From positions 43,572,392 to 43,636,391 of the forward strand of contig JBANSL010000002.1 of assembly GCA_037127255.1 (NCBI GenBank): 64,000 nucleotides of DNA, written 5' to 3'. Positions within the stretch are counted from its first letter, which is position 1. Each line of letters starts with the position of its first letter. Source of the DNA: Persicaria tinctoria (taxonomy: Eukaryota; Streptophyta; Magnoliopsida; Caryophyllales; Polygonaceae). Below the pieces are notes generated by a model. The model did not search any database. It worked only from the letters and a program-made list of their open reading frames with translations, and was not told the origin of the DNA. This document shows, piece after piece, positions 32,670-44,238 of this stretch. A program made the position numbers and the translations under genes.

Positions 32670-34595
32670 TGTTGACAGAGGAAATCGAGATTGCAAATAG
32701 AATGTAAATAAAATAAGTAAACGGATTCAGTTCTCAGCAAATAATGTTCAAGACTCCCTCCCGATGTAGCAAAAGGAAGTCAGGTTCGATCCTCGAGGAA
32801 GTTGGTCAGTAGATCTTAGGCAGCGGAGAAATCTCACCTCGATTTTGACTCAGGGGACCACTCGATATCGACCTAGGTGAGCCGATATCGACCTGTTCCA
32901 GTCGATTTCTGGGATTCTACAGTCGTCAGGCAAATATCGACTAGGCTGACTCGATATCAACTTGGGGTACTCGATATCGACCTGTCTACTCAAAATCGAC
33001 CTATTTTCTGCAGAAACACAAACGAGCAGCGATCTTTCTGGATCGAAAATTAGAAGTTGATATCGACCAAGGGTTGGTCAATATCGAGTAGGGGAAAGTA
33101 GGAAAATAAAAGAACAAAGCTTGAGATTTCGGAATAAACTTTATGTAAAAGAAAACTTCCAAGATCGGGGTTTGCGACAACAATACCCATGAAAGCGGAA
33201 TCATAAATCACAAAAGATAGCAACTTTATCGATAAAGGAGAAGGCTTTCACCCAATCCGACAAGTTGGAGAATAAATCTCGCGATAAATAACCCTAATTG
33301 TATCTATTCCTTTTCATAATTAGAATTTATAATCTTCCGAATAAAAATCCTAATTACTACCCAAGTTTCACAACATGAGTTCTTCAATTTCTCAATCAAA
33401 GATGAAGCACAAGGAATAGAATAGATAAGATAAAGTACATTCTTTTGCAATTCGCTAATCCATCAACATGGCTATCATCGGGCTCACCCCAACCCCAGAA
33501 GTAGGTGGACTACTCGCTCTTCATCATAGAAATCGACATCATTGATGTAAAAGAAACTTGCATTAACTATATTCAAAGGATTTACAATCCCGGCACTCAC
33601 AATTTCGTAGAATGCCAAAACCCTGAAACCTTTGAACTCCTAAACTATGTGTGGAACTACTTCTCTAGAATTGAATGAATTAAAAACTAGTCCCATGGGC
33701 TTTATTTATAGGCTTCCAATCCTTGCTAATCAAGGTAAGGAATATATATCTTCTATCTAAAGATATAAATCTACTTAGGAAATAAATAAATCTAACTAGA
33801 TAAAACAAGATAAATCCTATAGGGTAATTAATTGTTCCACCCTTAGGATAAATAAAAAGATAAAAAAAAAAATCTCAACCCTTCATGTGCTAGGAATCTT
33901 CTCTCGAAAATATCTCCATCGGATTTAGGATAGAACTTTAAGTGGAGCCCGAGATCGAGTTGATGAGGTCACTGATGTAGGTCGATATCGACCTCGCCTG
34001 GTCGATATCGAGTGAGTTATCTCGGCTTCAACTCTGTTGCTCGATTTCGGCTCCTAGGGCAAATGTCGAGTCATCCTTGGTCGATATCGACCACGTTAGG
34101 TCGATATCGAGTTGACTCTTTAGCTTCTCTCCGACTCGGCTCGATTTCGGCTCCTGGGGAATATATCGAGCTGACTTGTGGTCAATATCGAGTTACTAAG
34201 GTCGATATCGACCTGGCTTTTTCTCCTCTTCGTGCTTGTGATCCATATCGATTTGACTTTGGATTTTCGACCAGATTAGGTCGATATTGACCAGGATGGG
34301 TCGAAATCGACCACTGCTCAGCCTCTCATTCTGTTCTCAGCTTCGCTTGATGTCAGGTGCTCTTTCGTCGATTTTCGCGCTCCTTCAGTGGACATCAAGT
34401 GCCCTTCCAGTCTTTCTTGGTTTTGCTTCGATTCAGCTCCAAATTCTACAATATTAAACAGAAACTCGTGTAGACCTCTATTTCTTGTAAATAAACATAA
34501 ACTACACAAATTTGTTATATTTCCATCCCAGAATGCATGAAATGATAAAATAAGGAGCTGAAATAAGTATAAAAACATGGCATAATTTATGGACA
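32670..34595 (-). repeat. 5' LTR of element H
   Basis: On the plus strand it starts TGTTGACAGAGGAAATCGAG and ends TTTATGGACA. Start, TATA box (minus, 33703-33710), tail and length correspond to the solo LTR at 11445-13367. Words TCGATATCGA occur at 33982-33991, 34002-34011, 34081-34090, 34101-34110 and 34202-34211, with more at 32860-33090. The outer end is placed by alignment to the TGTTGTGCGCC start of element N and is less certain than the inner end. Confidence 0.85.
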
Positions 34596-35490
34596 TCAGA
34601 GCTAGTCAACCGAAAGAAGTAGGAGAGGAGGGTTCTGCCAAGACTTCGGAGGAGGAGCCCAGTACCGAGATCAAAACCTTCTGAATAGGAGGAATCGAGC
34701 GCCAACCATTCCGCACTAACCCCACCTACCACCACTAGTTGTTCTCGGTCCAACTCGAACCCACAACCATCGGGAGACGTGATTTGAGCTTCCAATTTCT
34801 ATGATTCAAGTGGCATTTTCTTGTACATCGACATGCCTTGAGAGACTGAATACTCGTGCTTTTGACTTTCGGATTCTCCTTGCAATTGCACAGATCTTCG
34901 ATGTTGAGGGTTGTAATATTGTATTTTTGTTGTTGAAGAACGCTCTTTCCACTTTGATGGAAGTTCTCCAATCCGACAAGAGTCTGGATGGAGGATTGTA
35001 TGTGGACACCATTTTTACAGATTCATCGATCACCTTTGTTGTAGTACCGGATCTAGATGTTATGGCCTCGAATTGACTTTAAATCAGATATGCCGTCTCT
35101 TATTCTTTTACTCTTGTTTTTCCCTTTATTTTTGCCTTTATTTTTCCTTATGAGATAATGATCATAGGACCACAAAAACAAGAGTATTTGATTTTCTTAT
35201 TCTTCTTTGCTGAAAAAAAAAAAGTTGTGTTGTTTGTCTTTGTGGTTGCACCTAGCATTTTGATTAGTTAAACTACGTAAGTACCCCATTTGTAAGGGAA
35301 CAAGCCATTCGTAATTTTTGTGAAGCCATTTTTCATATATGCTTTTGGATCATTTGAATTTTGGACTAATTTCAAGTTCATTTTTTTTATTAATATATGT
35401 ATCACTTGAATTATTTGATCACACCTTCTATGAGTGGTTTTTTAAATAACTTAACTAACATTTGCAAACCGAGATTTTTTCTTCTTCTTT
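34596..35490. other. Unassigned sequence right of element H
   Basis: The longest frame is 34801-35076 (plus, 91 codons); I do not recognise it, and the opposite strand is equally open. No splice or repeat structure supports a gene. Confidence 0.4.
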
Positions 35491-35695
35491 CTTTTATATT
35501 CTTTTTGGTTTGCCGCATCATTAGATCACTTGGTCCCTTCTTTAATGAAGGATTTAGCTTTAAAGAGGGATTTAGCTTTTGCACATGAACTTTTTTATAT
35601 TCTTTTTGGTTTACCGCATCATTAGATCAACAAGTTTTTGTGAAGTTTTACCCTTTAAAGAGGGATTTAGCTTTTGCACATGAACTTTTTTATCT
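35491..35695 (+). repeat. Overlapping ~100-bp tandem duplication
   Basis: TTTTATATTCTTTTTGGTTT starts at 35492 and 35593 (101 bp apart); AAAGAGGGATTTAGCTTTTG starts at 35562 and 35657 (about 95 bp apart). A separate pair, AAGTACTTGAAACACGAG, lies near 35911 and 35978. Confidence 0.8.
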
Positions 35696-37602
35696 TTTGC
35701 AGTTTTGAAGCTTCATCGAAGCATGACTTATTTTCCTTTGATTCCTCTTTCAACTTTGAGCAGAAAATTTTACTATTGGAGTGAAGGGTAATCTTTTCAC
35801 TTTCATTTTCTTTCCATATGTCGTCGACCCATGAGACCATACCACACTGATCGATTTCTTCATCTTTCAAGGACTCATTTTTTTAAGAGTCATCTTTCAC
35901 CAATGCCTTAAGTACTTGAAACACGAGCCATGCATTGTTTGACTTTTCTTCTATTTGTTGAGCTTTCTTGACCCATAAGTACTTGAAACACGAGTCATGC
36001 ACTGTTTTTTAGGCTTCTTGCGACTTGTATGAGTTTATCACTCAAAGTCATTATGCTCTTGACGATGTCGTCATTCGAGTTTAAATAATCAACATCGAAG
36101 CTCATCATAAATTTATATAATGTCGGTAGCCCTAGTCCATCCCATGTCATGTCAAGGTATGCCCATACATGGTTTTGATCCCTATCTCTACCCTTTATTT
36201 AGGTGGGAAAAAAATCAAGGTTCACCTTTTTTCTTACCATTGGGCCTAGTCGTTCAGCGCAAGTCGGTTTACGTGGTGCGTGGCTCTTGCCAGTTGGGTC
36301 ATGTACCCGAGGTTTACCACTAAAAGTGGATTACCCTTGTTTTATATATATGCCCATACAATTTGGATTTCCCCTTCAATTATAAATCGTGATATCACCA
36401 TAAAATGCAATAAAATTGTGGGGTTGCCCCGATTTTCAATAATAGCATAAAGTAGTAGTAGTAGTAGTAGTTGATGTTGTTGTTGTTGTTGTTGTTATTT
36501 TATCCATGTACGCGGTTGAGAAGGGCTCGGGTTGGTTTGAAAAAAGGAAGGGTCTCGGTACTTTTGGTCTTGAATCGTGTTTTTTTTTGTGAGGTCTACG
36601 GATATTAGCGCCTTATAAACTCTAAATTTCCATCAGTGAACCTATTTTTATATTTGCAATCACCATGTCTGTTGAAATCTCCACCTCGAACACCATCTCA
36701 ATCCCCAATACCATTCCGATCCCTGGTACTGGAAGCGAAATTACCCCTATAGTTCCCACGAGTAACAATTATGCTTATTTGATTCCTGTTGCCAATCGAT
36801 CATCCTCTAATTTCTCAATTCTATTTCAAATTGGATCCTTCCAATTTTGTTGATTGGCATTCAAATGTTCTCAACGCCCTTGATGCCTATTACTAGAAGG
36901 AGTTTGTTCTCTTAAAGATCTTTCCACCTAAAACTCTATCGGTTTCTAGTACCAATACAATGTCGACATCCACAACTCTAAACTCTACATATGAGGTATA
37001 TAAAAAGAAGGATAAATTTATCCTATAATTTGGATCATCACTATTATTTCCGCTACTTTGTTCAGTGACGTCATCGAACCCAAAACCTCATGTCAAGCAT
37101 GGATTGCTCTCAATGAGATGTTTAAGTTTGCTTCTTGCACTAGGAAAAAATCAACTTCAAACTCATCCCAAGCTTGATTCCTCCATTATTTAGCCTACAT
37201 TATACAAGGTCTCGAAATTCATCGTACCTCATATGGTCCATTTAAGGTAGCCCTCAACATGTGTTTTGATTGTATAATCTCATATGCTCTAAGGGAACAC
37301 AGGATAGTAGATTTTGCCCGAATACCTGTCGTGTACTAGGATTTAAACTTCTTCATCCTGTTGTCTATGAAATAGAAGCGGGAAGAGAATAGAGTCATCA
37401 TGGCCTCGGTTGAGAGGAAGTGGAATTGGGACTGGATGGGCCCATTGTCAACATTGGAGTTAGAGTATGAGAGTGAGATGAGGCGTTTTTTTAGTGCAGA
37501 TGTTGAGATCGATTGTAGAAGATGGTAGACGTGTTATTATTCATTGCAATGGGGAAGAAGATTCATTTTTTCATTGGATTTTTCATCAAAAGACTTTTGT
37601 TA
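35696..37602. other. Degenerate intergenic sequence with a possible gag relic
   Basis: No intact gene. Around 36665-37240 the plus strand codes in fragments for a peptide with a WHSNVLNALDAYY segment and SCQAWIALNEMFKFASCTR, which faintly recall the UBN2 gag of copia elements. The frame is broken many times. This is a guess from two short stretches. Confidence 0.35.
36451..36496 (+). repeat. AGT/TGT microsatellite
   Basis: Seven AGT units are followed by a short bridge and a run of TGT units. Confidence 0.95.
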
Positions 37603-38790
37603 TTTTTTTTTGATAAGGTAAGAATTCGAGGGCCAAATAGCTAGATAGGTCTGACACCTCGAGTGGCCGACAAAGTCGACAGGTGAACCGTCAAACATAC
37701 AATCTAAAATAGAAAGGTGCAATACAAACAAGGGCAACCTAATAAATCCATGCGAATAAACGAACATATCCCTAATATGCTGGGGGAAACATAGACTACG
37801 ATCGGATGCCAAGCGCCACCAATCAATGACACTGCTAGCTTCCGGTACATCAGAAGTCCATAAGGGCAGTGAAGACGATCCTCCAAGGAAATTTCCAGAT
37901 CACGGAGTCGCCTCGACCCCAACCATACCTGACACTGAACGCTTGAGCCCCAACTAAGAATATGAATGCCAAGAACACCCAGAGACGCAGCCGAAAACCA
38001 CCCTAGTAAAATTCACCTGAAAACCCTTTCCGGATTTTATCGAGGCCCTTACGGGATTTTGATTAAGCCCTTTGGGATTATTATTTATATATAAATTATA
38101 AATGAAAACTGATTTCGGTCTTTTTTTTGGAAACTTAATGCTTGGCGTGCAAGGATAAAGAAGCAGCTTGCACGTCAAGTACATCTGATAGCACGATGCC
38201 CCGGAATATATAACAGGAAGGTAAAAGGACATCGGTCGTGGCAAACGACCGAGGTCGTCGACAAGACGCCGAAAACAGGCATTGAACAAGACCGTTGGAA
38301 CATGGCCCCACTAGGACAGGAGGCGGATACGAGCCAAGGGTCTACTAGAAGGCTATATGTGGGAGGCGAAATTTGGCAGCGAAAGGTGAACGGGGAGGAG
38401 GCACACGACGGAACCAAGGCTACTGGAAATGGAGGCAGTAGACGAGGATAGGCTAACGGAACAAAACCACCAGGAGGAGGAAGAACACAGTGAGGACAAA
38501 CAAAATTGGGGCTTAGGGTTAGAGGGTCGAACCATGAGGAGGCTGATAAAAAACCCCAATTGAAAAATGAAGTAGAGGAGGAGAGTAGGAGAGACTAAGC
38601 GTAGAAAACCTGACTGAGCCAAGGCAAACCCAGATCAGAGGCGTACGAGCCAAAAAAGACACCGCCCATGGATAGACAGAGGACGAATCCCAGTTCAAAA
38701 GCAGACGTGACCGAGTTAAGGCGATCGAAGACGGTTTGGTGTGGTCGGAGCCAAGGTTAGGCTCCCTCTTTCTAGAAATCTAGAGGGAGG
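37603..38790 (-). mobile_element. Possible non-LTR retroposon relic with A-tail
   Basis: Read on the minus strand, a C-rich 5' part (38790-38350) is followed by unique sequence that ends CTTACCTTATC and a run of nine A (37611-37603), as many plant LINE or SINE copies end. No RT or endonuclease motif is visible, and I could not confirm a target duplication or the 5' boundary. Confidence 0.35.
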
Positions 38791-38860
38791 AGATAACTTC
38801 CAAAAAAAACTTTTTTTATTGTTATTGGTAATTAGCTTGATAGCTGGTTGATTTATACTA

Positions 38861-39079
38861 CCTATGTCTCAAAATTTAAGTCGTTTTAGAATTTTGCACA
38901 AGTTTTAATAAAGCACTCACCCATCAATCAACATCATCATTCAACTAACTTTTTCATAAATTTTATTACCCACTACATTTTTTAACCAATCAAAACCTTT
39001 AAAAAAGTTAACAACAAACAAATCAATACAAATCATTACTACCTCATACGTAAAAAACTTAAAATGACATCTATTTTGA
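38861..39079. repeat. Stowaway-like MITE remnant
   Basis: It starts CTACCTATGTCTCAAAATTT and ends AAAATGACATCTATTTTGA. The related ending AAAATGACATCTATTTCGAG with ACGGATGG is at 45255-45284, right of the large TIR-bounded segment. It appears to be the MITE into which, or next to which, that segment inserted. Confidence 0.5.
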
Positions 39080-39363
39080 TACTCCCTCCGTAACGAAATA
39101 ATTGTCCTTTTGGGTCATTTTTCTTGTAACAAATTAATTGTTCCTTTTAGTGAATCTTTCCATTTTTACACTAAGATTAAATACATTGTAGAGGTAAATG
39201 GTGAAGAGTTATTACACTAAGATTAAATGCATTGTATAGGTAAATGGAAAAGCATTCATTTTTTGGGTGATTACCTCGATGTCCATAATTTTGGGCTTTA
39301 TTAGGAAAATGTCCACCACCCTCTCCATATTAGCAAAATGTCCACCCCTAAAATAAAGTTGTT

Positions 39364-40195
39364 GAAAATCCTGTGCTAACCTCTGTTTCAGCAAAAAAAA
39401 TTTTCGTTTTTTTCGCATTTCTAGAGTTGCTGAAACCCATGTGCCACCCTTTGTTTCAGCAGTCTTTTTTTCGCTCTTTTTTCGCGTTTCCAGAGTTGCT
39501 GAAACCCCTGTGTCACCCTCTGTTTCAGCAGTTTTTCTTTTGTTTTTTTTTCCGCGTTGCTCAAACCGAAGTTGCTAAAACCCCGGTTTCAGCACTGTTA
39601 TTGATGCTGAAATCCTGGTTTCAGCAACGTTGTTGATGCTAAAACTCTGGTTTCAACAACGTTGTTGATGTTGAAGTGATTATTGTTGACAATGCTGAAA
39701 ATGTTATACATACAAGCTACTGAAATGCTGAAATACTGAAAACAAAAAAGCTGAAATGTTGTCATATATGCTTGTAAGATATAGTAGCTCATACAATTTT
39801 ATAAGAATCAATTTCAACAAGGGAATTTTTTTTTGCTAAAACTGCCAATATCCAAACTCTCATTAGCTAATTAAAAACATTAGCTCTACTGGCCTTTTAC
39901 ATTAGCTAATTAAGAACATTGGCTCTACCTGCTGAAATCGGGGTTCTCCGTGCTCTCTTTGTTCTTCCTCGCTCTACCAACGTTGCTGAAATGCTGAAAC
40001 CGGGGTTCTCCGTGCTTTCTTTGTTCTTCCTCGCTCTACCAACGTTGCTGAAATACTGAAAACGGAGCTCTCCGTGCTTTCTTTGTCCTTCCTAACTTCC
40101 TTGCTCGCTTGCATTCTCACCGAATACACCAGTACACTAGTCAATATACACCAGACATTTGTATTCACAATAATTTGCTGAAATTGCACAAAAAA
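39364..40195. repeat. Field of short inverted words GCTGAAA / TTTCAGC
   Basis: Many copies of GCTGAAA(C) and its complement within about 800 bp, including tandem units of about 65-70 bp around GGGTTCTCCGTGCTTTCTTT (39940-40090). No coding potential. Adjacent opposite words could form hairpins. Confidence 0.8.
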
Positions 40196-40261
40196 AGTCT
40201 AGAAAAAGGCTCAATTTGATAACAAAGACTCAATATACACCAGACATTTGTATTCACAATA

Positions 40262-40265
<4 letters not shown>
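40141..40265 (+). repeat. 36-bp direct repeat, 89 bp apart
   Basis: TCAATATACACCAGACATTT and the next 16 bases occur identically at 40141-40176 and 40230-40265. Confidence 0.93.

Positions 40266-40312
<47 letters not shown>
40265..40312. repeat. (TA)n microsatellite
   Basis: An uninterrupted run of alternating T and A, about 24 units. Confidence 0.97.
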
Positions 40313-40317
<5 letters not shown>

Positions 40318-40449
40318 TAATGAAAGAGAAAGAAATTGAAATGGTAAAGCATTTCAGCAATTGCTGAAATTCATGAAACTACTAAAATGCACCTGGCAGA
40401 CGATTGCTCGTTTGGATACGGTATATAGATATAGGATATTGGTATGACG

Positions 40450-41779
40450 TAGAGCTGGCAAAATCTGACCCGACCCGAGAAACCCGACCGACCGACCCGA
40501 ACCGAAACCCGACCGAACCTGAAAATTTAGCGTTATGCATAACCCGAACCCAAAACCGAGCCTGACCAACTTTGACCCGAAACCCAAAGTGACCCGAATA
40601 TAGACAAACCTGACTCAACCCGGATCCGACTCAAATAAGACTCGACCCGACGCCCAACCCAACCCGACTCCCAACTGACCCGAGTCCCAACTCGACTCGA
40701 CTCCTAACTGACCCGAGCAACTAGGGAATCAAGTATGATTTTGACAACAATATATTACCAAATTTCAATGAAATTAATGATAAATAGAATTAGCTTACCA
40801 ATGTTATTAAAATTGGGATTCTAAATTGGATCGGTAAGAGGTATAAGGATCGGATCGTCTAATTGAATCGTAGGATAGTAAAATCCCACCTTATGGATGA
40901 ATTTTCTTTTAAATGAAGTTACTATGTTTAATATTAGATAAATATTATGTTAAATCATAAAAAATACCCATAAAGATGTAAAATTTTAAAAACAAACTAA
41001 ATATAATATAGATTAACTAAATATATTATAAATTTCTTAAATATAAAGGGTAAATATTAGAAATTTCTTATAATAGACATTTTATAGGATCGTTATAATC
41101 GCAATAAAGGGTCGGGATCATTTTTTCCATTTTTAGATCGTAGGATCCAATCGAGAGTTTAACAATATTGAGTTTACGAGCCAATGAGTAGATTATTTAT
41201 TGAATCATATTTAATTTTACTAAAATGCTTTTTGAAATCCATAAACAACATGAATTACATATTCAATTTAATAAAATTGATTACCCAAAAGCAAGGTTCT
41301 AACTTCCAAATATAGCTTATCGGGGTCGTATTATATTTATACTTCAAATTTTAAAAATAAACATGAAAATTTAATATTTAAATTGTAAAATTACCCATAA
41401 ACTTGATAAAACAAAAGGTTTACATTCAAATTGATATACATTTAAATTTTGATCTGATATATACCTATATGATATATGGCTATATGGTAAATTGGTAACA
41501 GATTCTAAATATCTCCGATATATCGGGGACCGACCCGAGTACCGACCCGAAGCCTGAATGATACCGACCCGATTCTGACCAAAAACCCGAATGGGTCCGA
41601 CCCGATTCTGACTGAAACCCGACCAATCTGAATTTCATTTTGACTGAATCCGACCCGACCCGACCCGACCCGACCAAGCCCGACACAAAAATTTTGACCG
41701 AGTTGACCTGACTCATCAGTGACCCAACCCGAATGCGATCGATCCGAACCCGACCGAATGGCCCGAATTGCCAGCTCTA
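40450..41779 (-). mobile_element. hAT-2: relative of hAT-1, inverted orientation
   Basis: Termini are TAGAGCTGGCAA and TTGCCAGCTCTA, flanked by GTATGACG (40442-40449) and GTATGACT (41780-41787), 7 of 8 matching. Both ends are CGACC-type repeats, the complement of those in hAT-1, and the middle (about 40735-40795 and 41172-41290) matches the AT-rich core of hAT-1 in reverse. It carries an extra insertion at about 40799-41170. No transposase. Confidence 0.9.
40799..41170. mobile_element. MITE-like insertion inside hAT-2
   Basis: This stretch is absent from hAT-1, where the flanking bases are continuous. Ends are weakly inverted (CAATGTTATTAAAATT against CAATATTGTTAAACTC). It contains GGATCGTAGGATC-type repeats on both strands. 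The target duplication (perhaps TTAC) is not firm, so the superfamily is open. Confidence 0.6.
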
Positions 41780-41787
41780 GTATGACT

Positions 41788-42399
41788 TAAGTTACAGTAT
41801 GAGATATAGATATACATGTTACAAACTTGCTAATATCCTCCACACAGGTAGTCTAAAAATCAAACCTTACAAAATCAGACCTTATACACCTAATAGGCTA
41901 ATATTGATTACAGATATACAAATTGCCTTTAGTCGTTCTAATTCTGGTCGTTAGCTATTGCACTACCCTTAAGAAATACAAGGTGAAACAGAAACTCAGC
42001 CTGGAAAGTTGAATCACATTCAACATATATATAGTATAATTAATCCAAACCTTCAAAAATCGACCTACAGACCATAATTGACCTACACCCGCAAACCTTC
42101 AAAAATAAGACCTTTGACCCTTAAAAATCAGGCCTTAGACACGCAGACCATAATCAATGTACACCTGCAGATGAATAGGCAACCTACACCCTAATCGACC
42201 AACACCCGCACACCAAAAATCAGCCTACCAGCCGAATCCCTAACCCACAGAAATCAAACATTCAAATGCAACAATTGAAGAAGGGAGAAGAGAGACAAGA
42301 TGAAGGGGGTACTTGCGGGAGAAGAGCGTTGATGGAGTAGAATGTGCTGGTCACCAGTTGAAGCAGGAGAACGTTTCCAGCCTCCGCCTCCGCTCTGTC
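41788..42399. other. Unassigned sequence between hAT-2 and hAT-3
   Basis: No supported gene. From about 42240 the base composition rises and is continuous with 44239-44870 once hAT-3 is removed. Confidence 0.5.
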
Positions 42400-43104
42400 G
42401 TCTCCCCTAGGTGTGGCCACGGCTCGGACCCGGCGGGTCGACGGGTTCGACCCGCCGGGTCAAGGGTCGGGGAAGGGCGACCCGAACCCTAACCCGGGAA
42501 TTCCACGGGTTGGCGGGTTCGGGTCAACCCGTTAACCCGCCGGATTCCCAAATTAAAAAAAAAAAAAAAAATTAATATTTTTGACTAAATTTTTTTAAAA
42601 AAAATGACAGGTAAAGACTTTTTCTACATATCACTTTTTATATCCATTTCATTTTAATATGAAGTGGAAAAAACCATGAGAAATTTTATATTTTTATAAA
42701 ACTTCCTTCATCCACTACAATATAAATATAAGGATATAAAACTTGTCAAACTTTACTTCATTTCATTATAAGAAATATAAGAAATAAAGCTTAAAGTGAA
42801 GAGTGGTGGTTAAGGAAGGATGGAGTACACATACATATACATCCATCCCTTCTCATTCTAACTCTCAACTTTCAATGTGGGACGAGGATGTCTTCCAAAT
42901 CTATAAAAAGGGAAGAGTGATAGTGTCTTTGACCCACATTACACATTGCAAACTAGTTTATGTTTATATATTATGAATTATTCTAAAAATAATATACATA
43001 ATAATTATTATAAACATAAAAAAAAATTCAAAAAAAAAAATTTGGGATGGCGGGTTGACCCGCCGGGTCATCGGGTTCAAAACCCCTAACCCGCAACCTG
43101 CCCC

Positions 43105-44138
43105 TAGGGGTGTGCAGAAAAACCCGAAACCGAAAACACGACACGAAAACACGGCAATACGACACGACAAAACCCGAAACCGAAAAAACACGACACGATA
43201 ATGACACGAACCGCGAAAACACGGCTATAAACGGTTTGTGTTCGGGTCGGGAAAATCGTCTTGTCGGATACCCGACACGAACCGTTTAATTATTTTTTTC
43301 TTTTTTTAGGCTAGGTAGTATAATACTAGTATAAACAGAATCCTTTATGTATCAAATAACTTTGCTAGCCCAATTGGTTACAAGTAATTGCATTTTCAGC
43401 GCTTGCAATTGAGAACCCAGGTTCGAATCCTCTCTGCTCTCTTTTTATTTATTTATTTTTCCCAAACAGTGAGACATAACTAAGGTAAGTCCTTCGGTTC
43501 CTTCATAACCCTAATTTATTTTTAAGAACGAACAGAGAGTAGAGAGCCGCCGGTTCCTTCCTAACCCTCATTCTTTTTTTTTAACGAACAGAGCGACAGA
43601 GAGCAGAGAGTCGCTCGCAGCCTTGGCTCGCACAGCACACAGCCGCAGCGCAGCCTTGCCTCGCACAGCACACGGACGCAGCGCAGCACGGGTCGATATC
43701 CTCTCGAATCCTCACAAATCGCAGCATCTCTCCTCTAAAATCCTCAGCACGGGTCGATATCCTCTCGAATCCTCACAAATCTCAGTATCTCTCCTCTCAA
43801 ATCCTTACAAATCTCACCGTTCGACCCTCTCGAGCCTCAAAATCAGCAGATCTGAAATGATTAGCAGGTCAACCCTTGATCATTCCTTCTTTTTTTTTTT
43901 GAAACTGATGTTCTGCTATTCTGCTACTGCACCTACACTACAGACGGACAACCCCAAAAAAAAAAATTTGGTTCGTGTCGGGTATCCGGGTATCCGACAC
44001 GGAACCGAATACCTTAACCGTGTCGGGTACCCGGGTTAAGTCGTGTCGTGTACGGTTCGGGAAAGTTGGGCTTAACGGTTCCGGGTACACGACACGATTA
44101 ACCGGTTCGTGTCGGGTACCCGGTTATGCACACCCCTA
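43105..44138. mobile_element. hAT-4 nested in hAT-3
   Basis: Termini TAGGGGTGTGCA and TGCACACCCCTA; 8-bp flanks CCTGCCCC (43097-43104) and CCCGCCCC (44139-44146), 7 of 8. Subterminal repeats are of a different kind: ACACGACACG-like on the left (43119-43215) and GTGTCGGGTACCCGG-like on the right (43975-44125). The interior has a tRNA-like module at about 43362-43440 and a duplicated GGGTCGATATCCTCTCGAAT (43689 and 43748). Confidence 0.92.
43362..43440 (+). ncRNA. tRNA-derived (SINE-head-like) module
   Basis: An A-box-like TAGCCCAATTGG (about 43368-43379) and a B-box GGTTCGAATCC (43421-43431) are about 45 bp apart and followed by a T-run (TTTTTATTTATTTATTTTT). This is a Pol III arrangement. 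The acceptor stem does not pair well, so it is not a working tRNA gene. Confidence 0.45.
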
Positions 44139-44238
44139 CCCGCCCCCACCCGTTGACCCGGACCCGCCGGGTCATTGACCCGTACGACCCGTCGGGTCAC
44201 GGGTCGACCCGTAACCCGTGGCCACCCCTAGTCTCCCC

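Larger units (their letters stand above)
1..34595 (-). mobile_element. Element H: Athila-like Ty3/gypsy retrotransposon, host of a nest, 3' LTR off window
   Basis: Read on the minus strand, the order is 5' LTR (34595-32670), tRNA-Asp-type primer site, gag, protease, RT, RNaseH, integrase, a word-rich spacer, a Pro/Ser-rich leader, an ATHILA-type extra ORF, a long non-coding tail and a polypurine tract at 1-34. Later insertions at 1770-10229, 11445-13367, 14853-24499 and 24839-26136 are each bounded by a target duplication. Removing them restores a single element of roughly 13 kb plus the missing 3' LTR. All coding regions are broken by stops and frameshifts. The five bases after the 5' LTR outer end are TCAGA (34596-34600), so the missing 3' LTR should be flanked by the same five bases. 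Continuity from 10235 into 1764 rests on the element N duplication and the tract at 1-34. Confidence 0.8.
42408..44230. mobile_element. hAT-3 with GACCCG/CGGGTC repeats, containing hAT-4
   Basis: Termini TAGGTGTGGCCAC and GTGGCCACCCCTA; perfect 8-bp duplication GTCTCCCC (42400-42407 and 44231-44238). Subterminal repeats at 42425-42545 and 44140-44218 are built on GACCCGCCGGGTC. No transposase. hAT-4 lies inside. Confidence 0.93.

Noticed and set aside
43362..43440. Functional tRNA gene
   Set aside because: The boxes are present but the acceptor and anticodon stems do not pair convincingly.
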